Source: Hippophae tibetana
Lineage: Eukaryota > Streptophyta > Magnoliopsida > Rosales > Elaeagnaceae
Reading direction: 5' to 3'
Assembly (NCBI GenBank): GCA_037013495.1
Contig: JAZDXN010000029.1
Location: forward strand, 2,988,501 to 3,052,500
DNA length: 64,000 nt
Of this stretch, positions 24,927 to 32,800 are shown one piece after another; positions within the stretch are counted from its first letter, which is position 1; the number at the start of each line of letters is the position of its first letter. The position numbers were made by a program, and so were the translations under genes. Under the pieces are notes generated by a model. That model was given only the letters and a program-made list of their open reading frames with translations, did no database searches and had not been told where the DNA came from.

Positions 24927-25253
24927 GGTTGTTTGTAGTTGAAAATGATCCTCCTCCTATTGTGTATCAACATTTTGCTTTTAGTAGATATCTCTAAGAA
25001 ATATTTATAACTTGATAAAACGTAAAAGCAAAAAGTGCAAGGAACCTAAATTTTTTTTTTTTTTTAAACGAATGGACAGAATGTTTGAAACAAACGAATT
25101 TTATTTCATCTGAATTTTTATTACACGCAAACTAAAACAAAGGAAAATACAATAATGGGTGACCTCCCATACAGGACTAAAATTTATCGTCTTCTAGTAA
25201 GACGTTGCTTGGAGATTGCAGAATGAAAAACTCAATGTCTCCTCTTCATTGAA
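24927..25253 (-). other. Spacer between the two ORFs
   Basis: 327 bp with no ORF of note. In element sense it begins just after the stand-alone gag stop, carries a two-hairpin module (25204-25155), then a TTTTAGTTTGC stretch that also resembles the region after pol (TTTTAGTTTAC), a 15-nt A-run (25065-25051), and a purine-rich GGAGGAGGATC shortly before the gag-pol ATG. How the downstream ORF is reached by ribosomes (splicing, reinitiation, internal entry) is not visible. Confidence 0.6.
25155..25204 (-). other. Diverged copy of the post-ORF two-hairpin module after the stand-alone gag
   Basis: ATGGG/CCCAT (25155-25170) and CGTCTT/AAGACG (25188-25204) match in order and spacing the stems at 19694-19742 that follow gag-pol. 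Shared text includes GACCTCCCAT against TGCCTCCCAT and TAAGACG against CAAGACG. Its place 50-100 nt after the stop of ORF1 suggests that ORF1 carries the 3' flank of a former complete coding region. Confidence 0.6.
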
Positions 25254-26591
25254 TTAGTCTTTGCCTTTTTGCAAATGTTCAACTAACTGTTCAACTTGAA
25301 CTTCCACCTTTTTGATAGAAGCTTCCACAGAGTCCAACCGTTGATTGGTTTTAGATTGGTTATCCCTACAGACTTGAATAAAAGAATTCAAGTTGTCCTC
25401 CAAGGTTGGTTTATTGGGAATGCTTCTTGGAATAGGTGGGTGGAATTGCTGACCTGCCTGGTTTGAGCCTTGAGTGAAAGGAGGGTTGTTTTGCCTCCAA
25501 GAGAAATTTGGATGACTTCTCCACCCAGGATTATAGGTATTTGAGTTGGGATCAAACCTTGGTCTCTGTTGATATGCTCCCAACACATTGACCTGTTCAG
25601 GTCCAGTTGTTTCTCCTTGATATGGACAGGCTTCAGTACCATGTCCCATGTTGCTATACAAACCATATTGATCATTATTGGTGTTGGTTTGTGTAGCGAG
25701 AAGGGCAACTTGCTTAGTCAGTTGAACAAGTTGTTGTTGAACTTCATTACTGGAGTCGATTTCATGAACTCCAGCTTTTCTCACTCGGGAGCTTTTCTGT
25801 TGGGAATTAGCACCCAACATCTCAAAGAGGTTATACGTCTCTGAGGCAGTTTTTTCTCCTATTGCTCCTCCTGCAGCGTTGTCGACAATGAACTGACATT
25901 GTTGTGTAAGTCCATCGTAAAAGAATTGGTTCTGCAACTGCAGGGGAAAGCTATGATGGGGACACTGAGTGAGAAACATCTTGAACCTATCCCAAGCTTC
26001 ATGGAATGGTTCTCCATCCATCTGAGAGAAAGTAGCAATCTTTCCTCTCAACTCTGATGTTTTTTGATGGGAATAGAATTTTCCCATGAATTTATTGTAA
26101 ATGTTACCCCATGTCATCAGAGAACCTGGGGGAAGTGACATCAACCAAGCTTTGGCCTTATCCTTTAGAGTGTAGGGAAAACATCTCATCCTAAGTTGAT
26201 CCTCGTTTAGAATACCGAGGGGGAATGTTTGGACCGTAGCATAGAAATCTCTCATAAAGGAAAGAGAATCTTCATTAGGTAACCCATAAAAGGAAGGAAG
26301 CATAGAAAAATGAATATTTTTAAGGTCGTAATTCCGAGCAGCCTCCCCCAACTGGATAGCGGCAGTTGCCGTGCCTATTACCGGTCTTGCAAACTCTTTC
26401 ATTGTGGTTTCCCTAATATGTTGGTTTTCCTCCATTTCTTTTGGTTCTAGTAAAGGATTAAGACTTGGTTCTATGTTTGGCTCAAAAACAGGTTGATGGG
26501 TAGAATCCAGTTTTGTTGACACTTGTTTAAATTTATGAAATTTATTTACATATGGTGTAAGGGGGTTTCCTAAGGATCTCCTACCACGCAT
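25254..26591 (-). CDS. Stand-alone Gag protein (second gag copy)
   Basis: 445 aa. It aligns with the start of the downstream Gag-Pol from residue 65 on (KEFARPVIG against KEYTMPIIG), sharing blocks such as [29 protein letters not shown] and [15 protein letters not shown]. Identity is roughly two-thirds by eye over ~215 residues. A 53-residue N-terminal extension is unique to it; Met53 (codon 26435-26433, GAAATGG) has a better start context than Met1 and would match the Gag-Pol start. The zinc-knuckle position has Tyr309, Tyr312, His317 and Cys322, so the first two Cys ligands are missing. A Pro/Trp-rich tail includes NTYNPGWRSHPNFSW, followed by a probable coiled coil ending at the stop. It probably makes capsid without pol enzymes. 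Whether it assembles with Gag-Pol is unknown. Confidence 0.9.
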   Translation of the reverse strand: MRGRRSLGNPLTPYVNKFHKFKQVSTKLDSTHQPVFEPNIEPSLNPLLEPKEMEENQHIRETTMKEFARPVIGTATAAIQLGEAARNYDLKNIHFSMLPSFYGLPNEDSLSFMRDFYATVQTFPLGILNEDQLRMRCFPYTLKDKAKAWLMSLPPGSLMTWGNIYNKFMGKFYSHQKTSELRGKIATFSQMDGEPFHEAWDRFKMFLTQCPHHSFPLQLQNQFFYDGLTQQCQFIVDNAAGGAIGEKTASETYNLFEMLGANSQQKSSRVRKAGVHEIDSSNEVQQQLVQLTKQVALLATQTNTNNDQYGLYSNMGHGTEACPYQGETTGPEQVNVLGAYQQRPRFDPNSNTYNPGWRSHPNFSWRQNNPPFTQGSNQAGQQFHPPIPRSIPNKPTLEDNLNSFIQVCRDNQSKTNQRLDSVEASIKKVEVQVEQLVEHLQKGKD

Positions 26592-26784
26592 AGACTATTG
26601 TAAACGTAAATTTAAAACTCCTGTCAACAAAATAAAAAAATTTAGATAAAATTTACATGTTATTTTATACAAAACACTAAACAAAACTAGTTAAACCCTA
26701 AAAAAAAGAAATTTTTATTATTTTTTTTTTTATTTTTTTTTTATTTTTTTTTTTGTAACATAATTAGTATTAACCAAGAGTGCT

Positions 26785-26900
26785 CCCAGGAAAGAATGGT
26801 GGTGCAAATGGCACCTTAAATACCATTCTCCTAGCCAGAGCAACGTTCCCAGGAAAGACTAGTGGCACAAAGGCTTCCAAGAACTAGTCTCCTAGACAGA
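26785..26900 (-). ncRNA. Pair of related leader hairpins with compensatory stem changes
   Basis: Two ~60-nt copies share CCCAGGAAAGA and CTCCTAG flanks. In the first, AGAATGGT (26793-26800) pairs with ACCATTCT (26822-26829), with an inner GGTGC/GCACC stem. In the second, AGACTAGT (26856-26863) pairs with ACTAGTCT (26883-26890). Stem sequences differ at two positions on each arm in a way that keeps pairing. The palindromic text reads as a hairpin on either strand; the minus strand is the transcript. This is a candidate packaging or dimerisation element and not a separate gene. Confidence 0.55.
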
Positions 26901-26965
26901 ACTCCCTTAGATTTTTACTTTTCATGTTATTTAGTTAATTAAGTATAAATTCAAGTAATGTTTTT

Positions 26966-27310
26966 TTTTTTTTTTTTATGAACGGTAATTTTATTTTACT
27001 ATTCACGCTATATTATTTCTTATTAACTTAAAAAAAAAAAGTTTTGTTTTTGAATTTTGAATTTTTAAATTTTTTTCTTTTTTTTTTTTTACTATTCATG
27101 AACGGTAATTTTATTTTACTATTCACGCTATATTATTTCTTATTAACTTAAAATTTTTTTGAATTTTGAAATTTTTTTTTTTTTTTTTTTACTATTCATG
27201 AACGGTAATTTTATTTTACTATTCACGCTATATTATTTCTTATTAACTTAAAATTTTTTGAATTTTGAAATTTTTTTTTTTTTTTTTTTTTTTACTATTC
27301 ATGAACGGTA
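26966..27310. repeat. Minisatellite of ~100-120-bp units in the leader
   Basis: The block ATGAACGGTAATTTTATT, followed by TTACTATTCACGCTATATT and TTATTAACTTAAAA, starts near 26978, 27098, 27198 and 27301. The units are separated by T-runs of variable length. The fourth copy diverges after AACGGTAAAATT. Variable homopolymers make the exact length sensitive to assembly error. Confidence 0.85.
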
Positions 27311-27510
27311 AAATTTTTTACTTCAAATTTCAAATTTCTAAATTATTTTACAATTAAAATTATTATTTTTTTTTTATTTTTTATTTTTTATTTTTTTATT
27401 TTTTTATTTATTATGAATTTTGAAATTTGATTATTATTAAAATATCACAATTATTTACAGCACAAAAATGTTTTTAAAATTTTGATAAATAATTTAAAAA
27501 CGCTATTCCT

Positions 27511-27528
27511 TCCCCGGCAACGGCGCCA
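27511..27528 (-). promoter_or_regulatory. Primer binding site, tRNA-Asp
   Basis: The plus strand reads TCCCCGGCAACGGCGCCA, which matches the 3' end of plant tRNA-Asp(GTC) including the CCA tail, 18 of 18 as I recall that tRNA. In element sense the complementary PBS starts 6 nt inside the 5' LTR. tRNA-Asp priming is reported for Athila-type elements. Confidence 0.9.
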
Positions 27529-28024
27529 AAAACTTGATGAACGAAAACCGGCATCGCCGATTCCCGCAAATACTTTGGTTTTAATATTTATAAAACTCTC
27601 GCAAGTGCACGAATCATTTCGTAGAAAATGATAAGTATACTCCCAAGGTCGATCTAAGGAAGGAATGTATGTGGTTTTTAACTTATTATTCAATCTTTTA
27701 AAAACGAAATTAAATCCTAAACATCCTGTCACGATAGTTTGGTTTTGTGTGTTCCTAATCTAATAACATAAAATAAAACATATATACAGATTAATTAAAT
27801 ATAATCTAAAATCATAAAAATAAACATAGATACAAATTCAATAAATAATTATCTAGAAATAAACATATATACGGAATCAATAAATGTTCATGCAAATTTT
27901 TATCATTTATATTAGCGGAGTATTTATGGATATAATAACTAAATTAATTATGCTTGCTCATATTAACTAGGTTATTAAAGATATAAATTGACATTTTATT
28001 GATTCTCTCTTTTTTATATAAATA

Positions 28025-28172
28025 CCACCTTTGGTGGGGTTAGATATTCTTTGTTAACTAAACAAATCAATTAACACCTATGGGTGGGGTTGATAACTAA
28101 TATGCTTAATTAAATTAATTCCTTTTTCTAAGAGATTGAAAATGAACCATTTAAATGCCACCTTTGGTGGGG
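28025..28172 (-). other. Three short inverted-repeat motifs in R/U5 of the 5' LTR
   Basis: CCACCTTTGGTGGGG at 28025-28039 and 28158-28172, and CACCTATGGGTGGGG at 28075-28089. They are unchanged relative to the 3' LTR copies and would lie in the 5' end of the genomic RNA. Confidence 0.6.
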
Positions 28173-28941
28173 TTAGACAGTTTAAACTTTATTCAAGGTG
28201 TCCAAATTAAACCTAAGAATTTAATTATCCGAGTACTAACTTTCAAGTTTTAAAACCACTATTGAAAACATGTTGTCAATACATTTTCACATCATAATTC
28301 TTATAAAAACTTTTGAAATAGAGTTTCACTCTAACTACCGGGCGATTGTACCAACAAATAAAAGAGCACTACTCTAAATTAGACCGGATAACTAAACCTT
28401 AAAATCTAATTTTCATTTTTAAGTTTGTAATGAAAAATAATATATTTCTCTCTAACATTCTTAATATAAAATCTTGAATAAAAACAAAATCAATTCATTT
28501 TAGAAATTTTCACCTATTTAATATTTCGCAAGCATAACAACGTCGTTATTACATCATATTTACTAAACAGCTAGCATAGTTAAATTTAACCACAGACAAG
28601 TTGAATATAACATGTAAGAATAAAGCATAAAAATAACTGTAAAGAAAATAAAATCCTTACAGAACTTCGACGCTATTCCCGTAGCTAGAAAACCTCCGAG
28701 CGGAATTTGTACTTCCATATATTGAATCAAAAATCTAAATTATTACAAAAACATTACAAGTTCCTCTCAAAAAGAGAAGAACACTAAACCTAAGAGAATT
28801 GAACTAAAAACTAAGAGAAAAACTAAGAAAAGCTTAGAAACTTAGAAAGAAACTAAGAGAAACTAAAAACTAAGAAATGAGAGAAAGAAAGAAGAGAGAA
28901 GTGAGTTTTGAAGGTGTGTTTTGAAGTGAATGGAAGGGGGG

Positions 28942-28949
28942 TATTTATA
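28942..28949 (-). promoter_or_regulatory. TATA box of the element promoter (5' LTR)
   Basis: Minus-strand TATAAATA in CCTATAAATACCCCCC. With usual plant spacing, the transcript would start about 25-35 nt downstream, near 28910-28920. It lies about 80-115 bp downstream of the TGACGTCA cluster and upstream of the PBS and gag. Confidence 0.75.
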
Positions 28950-29027
28950 GGTGAGGATGGAGAGAAAAAATGAGTAAAAAAATGTTAAAAAAATATTAAA
29001 AAATGTAAAAACGCGTATTGGAATTGC

Positions 29028-29058
29028 TGATGTCATCAATGACGTCAGTATGACGTCA
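29028..29058 (-). promoter_or_regulatory. Cluster of TGACGTCA-type sites in the 5' LTR
   Basis: TGATGTCA at 29028-29035 and TGACGTCA at 29040-29047 and 29051-29058, evenly spaced at 11-12 bp, about one helical turn. They match the core of as-1/bZIP binding sites. The only change from the other LTR is one base between the second and third site. Confidence 0.6.
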
Positions 29059-29242
29059 CAGGGGCGGCTGCACGTGAAAAATGGGGCGAAAACGCGTTGG
29101 GCGCGCGGAGGGGGGCTGCTGGGGCGCTGCGCGCAGCTCGGCGCGCGTGAACAGTGCCAGCGCGCGCGGGCGCGCGCGGAATGGGCGCTGGGGCACGCGC
29201 GGCTGGGCGCTGGGCTGCGCGCACGGCTGGGCTGCGGCGCGC
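29059..29242. other. GC-rich block in U3 of the 5' LTR
   Basis: About 184 bp of GCGC/GCTGGGC-type sequence, shorter than the 241-bp counterpart in the 3' LTR because of two internal length differences. It lies just upstream of the bZIP-like sites in element sense. The open frames across it encode compositionally biased peptides and differ between the two LTRs, which argues against coding. Confidence 0.8.
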
Positions 29243-29521
29243 AATTTCCGTCTTTTTGACATTTTTGACCTTTTCGACCCATTTCGTCCGATTTTTCCAT
29301 GTTTGTTGACCTTTTCTCACTTATTTGTTGATATATTTGTGATGTATTGCTTCAAATATTCCTCTTTGAGTCTTTACATTGCGTTTTTAAGCCAAAATAC
29401 CTGAAAAACAATAAAAATATCCGTGATTCCGAAAAAGACAAATTTATATAAATATATGTATTTTTAATCAATTAAGGTACATAAAATCATGGTTATTTTA
29501 GTGCTTTTTGAGCACTCATCA

Positions 29522-29526
29522 GTGCT
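29522..29526. repeat. Target site duplication, right copy (GTGCT)
   Basis: GTGCT follows the LTR end CTCATCA, and the satellite continues with ACTTTTTAATG, completing the monomer interrupted at 15764. Confidence 0.97.
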
Positions 29527-29802
29527 ACTTTTTAATGTTTTCCATAACTTATTTGAGAAATCGCAGTTGTACCTTGAAGCGGTCATAACTTTTGACTCGT
29601 GTTTAAAAACGACTATTATAGTATATCAAACCGAAGGTCATATCGATATCCATAATCTTAGCTAACCTGGCTATATAAATTCATCACTTGATCCTAAATT
29701 CCATCATTTACATCACTTATCGAGGGTTTAAAGTTTTTATCATATATTTTACATTTTTGGTTTTATTCTATAGAGTTGTAATGAAGATGGATGAGCCGAC
29801 CA

Positions 29803-32800
29803 AGTGTATGTTTAAAAATAAACTAATGAATTAGAATATAATACAAATAATTTCATGATCCAACTAAAGAAAGGAGAAGCGAAAAAGAAGAGGAGTGCTA
29901 CTTTTTATTGTTTTCAATAACTTATTTGAGAAATCGCAGTTGTACCTTGAAACGGTCATAACTTTTGACTCGTGTGTAAAAACGACTATTATAGTATATC
30001 AAACCGAAGGTTATATCGATATCCATAATCTTAGCTAACCTAGCTATATAAATTCATTACTTGATCCTAAATTCCATCATTTACATCACTTATCGATGGT
30101 TTAAATTTTTTTATCACATATTTTACATTTTTGGTTTTATTCTATAGAGTTGTAATGAAGATGGATGAGCCGACCAAGTGTATGTTTAAAAATAAACTAA
30201 TGACTAAGAATATAATACAAATAATTTCATGATACAATTAAAGAAATGAGAAGAGAAAAAGAAGAGGAGTGCTACTTTTTAATGATTTCCATAACATATT
30301 TTAGAAATCGGAGTTGTACCTTGAAACGGTCATAACTTTTGACTCGTTTGTAAAAACGACTATAATAGTATATGAAACCGAAGGTCTTATAGATATCCAT
30401 AATCTTAGCTGACCTGGCTATATAAATTCATTACTTGATCCTAAATTCCATCATTTACATCACTTAACGAGGGTTTAAAGTTTTTATCACATATTTTACA
30501 TTTTTGGTTTTATTCTATAGAATTGAAATGAAGATGGTTGAGCCGACCAAGTGTATGTTTAAAAATAAACTAATAAATAAGAATATAATACAAATAATTT
30601 CATGATCCAAATAAAGAAATGAGAAGAGAAAAAGAATAGGAGTGCTACTTTTTATTGTTTTGAATAACTTATTTGAGAAATCGCAGTTGTACCTTGAAGC
30701 GGTCATAACTTTTGACTCGTGTGTAAAAACGACTATTATAGTATATCAAACTGAAGGTCTTATCGATATCCATAATCTTCGCTAACCTGGCTATATAAAT
30801 TCATTACTTGATCCTAAATTCCATCATTTACATCACTTAACGAGGGTTTAAAGTTTTTATCACATATTTTACATTTTTGGTTTTATTCTATAGAATTGTA
30901 ATGAAGATGGTTGAGCCGACCAAGTGTATGTTTAAAAATAAACTAATAAATAAGAATATAATACAAATAATTTCATGATCCAACTAAAGAAATGAGAAGA
31001 GAAAAAGAAGAGGAGTGCTACTTTTTATTGTTTTCAATAACTTATTTGAGAAATCGCAGTTGTACCTTGAAGCGGTCATAACTTTTGACTCGTGTTTAAA
31101 AACCACTATTATAGTATATCAAACCGAAGGTCATATCGATATCCATAATGTTAGCTAACCTGGCTATATAAATTCATCACTTGATCCTAAATTCCATCAT
31201 TTACATCACTTATCGAGGGTTTAAAGTTTTTATCATATATTTTACATTTTTGGTTTTAATCTATAGAGTTGTAATGAAGATGGATGAGCCGACCAAGTGT
31301 ATGTTTAAAAATAAACTAATGAATTAGAATATAATACAAATAATTTCATGATCCAACTAAAGAAAGGAGAAGCGAAAAAGAAGAGGAGTGCTACTTTTTA
31401 TTGTTTTCAATAACTTATTTGAGAAATCGCAGTTGTACCTTGAAACGGTCATAACTTTTGACTCGTGTGTAAAAACGACTATTATAGTATATCAAACCGA
31501 AGGTTATATCGATATCCATAATCTTAGCTAACCTAGCTATATAAATTCATTACTTGATCCTAAATTCCATCATTTACATCATTTATCGAGGGTTTAAATT
31601 TTTTAATCACATATTTTACATTTTTGGTTTTATTCTATAGAGTTGTAATGAAGATGGATGAGCCGACCAAGTGTATGTTTAAAAATAAACTAATGACTAA
31701 GAATATAATACAAATAATTTCATGATACAATTAAAGAAATGAGAAGAGAAAAAGAAGAGGAGTGCTACTTTTTAATGTTTTCCATAACATATTTTAGAAA
31801 TCGGAGTTGTACCTTGAAACGGTCATAACTTTTGACTCGTTTGTAAAAACGACTATAATAGTATATGAAACCGAAGGTCTTATCGATATCCATAATCTTA
31901 GCTGACCTGGCTATATAAATTCATTACTTGATCCTAAATTCCATCATTTACATCACTTATCGAGGGTTTAAAGTTTTTATCACATATTTTACATTTTTGG
32001 TTTTATTCTATAGAATTGAAATGAAGATGGTTGAGCCGACCAAGTGTATGTTTAAAAATAAACTAATAAATAAGAATATAATACAAATAATTTCATGATC
32101 CAAATAAAGAAATGAGAAGAGAAAAAGAATAGGAGTGCTACTTTTTATTGTTTTGAATAACTTATTTGAGAAATCGCAGTTGTACCTTGAAGCGGTCATA
32201 ACTTTTGACTCGTGTGTAAAAACGACTATTATAGTATATCAAACTGAAGGTCTTATCGATATCCATAATCTTCGCTAACCTGGCTATATAAATTCATTAC
32301 TTGATCCTAAATTCCATCATTTACATCACTTAACGAGGGTTTAAAGTTTTTATCACATATTTTACATTTTTGGTTTTATTCTATAGAATTGTAATGAAGA
32401 TGGTTGAGCCGACCAAGTGTATGTTTAAAAATAAACTAATAAATAAGAATATAATACAAATAATTTCATGATCCAACTAAAGAAATGAGAAGAGAAAAAG
32501 AAGAGGAGTGCTACTTTTTATTGTTTTCAATAACTTATTTGAGAAATCGCAGTTGTACCTTGAAGCGGTCATAACTTTTGACTCGTGTTTAAAAACCACT
32601 ATTATAGTATATCAAACCGAAGGTCATATCGATATCCATAATGTTAGCTAACCTGGCTATATAAATTCATCACTTGATCCTAAATTCCATCATTTACATC
32701 ACTTATCGAGGGTTTAAAGTTTTTATCATATATTTTACATTTTTGGTTTTAATCTATAGAGTTGTAATGAAGATGGATGAGCCGACCAAGTGTATGTTTA

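Larger units (their letters stand above)
26592..27534 (-). other. 5' leader between the PBS and the stand-alone gag
   Basis: 943 bp, noncoding, very AT-rich. In element sense it holds the PBS, A-rich sequence, four diverged ~100-bp tandem repeats (27310-26966), two similar hairpins (26900-26785), and an A-rich tract (about 26755-26707) ahead of ORF1. An RNA packaging signal is expected in this part of an LTR element, but I cannot assign it. Confidence 0.7.
15765..29521 (-). mobile_element. Athila-type Ty3/gypsy LTR retrotransposon with two gag genes
   Basis: The element is 13,757 bp, bounded by TGATGA...TCATCA ends and a GTGCT duplication, and is transcribed on the minus strand. It has two LTRs (2066 and 1987 bp), a tRNA-Asp primer site, a polypurine tract, a stand-alone gag ORF and a gag-pol ORF with the domain order protease, RT, RNase H, integrase. 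The Gag type, the [10 protein letters not shown] protease motif, the [11 protein letters not shown] motif, the tRNA-Asp primer and the absence of a chromodomain point to the Athila lineage. No env-like ORF is seen. LTR divergence by eye is about seven substitutions over ~1.99 kb outside indels, so the copy is young. An uninterrupted paralogous target exists at 36611-36615. Confidence 0.95.
27535..29521 (-). repeat. 5' LTR (right), 1987 bp
   Basis: Bounded by TGATGAACG and CACTCATCA on the plus strand and collinear with 15765-17830. Relative to that copy it lacks about 57 bp in the GC-rich block and 20 bp near the U3 end. The GC-rich block, TGACGTCA sites and TATA box sit in the order expected for U3, so transcription should start near 28910 and run leftward through R/U5, PBS and both ORFs. 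Low-complexity frames over the GC block are not counted as genes. Confidence 0.96.

Noticed and set aside
25388..25708. 106-aa minus-strand frame overlapping the stand-alone gag
   Set aside because: Out-of-frame shadow within the Gag ORF; no independent motif.
29522..29820. A second, nested transposon at the right LTR junction
   Set aside because: The sequence after GTGCT continues the interrupted satellite monomer and matches the empty site at 36611.
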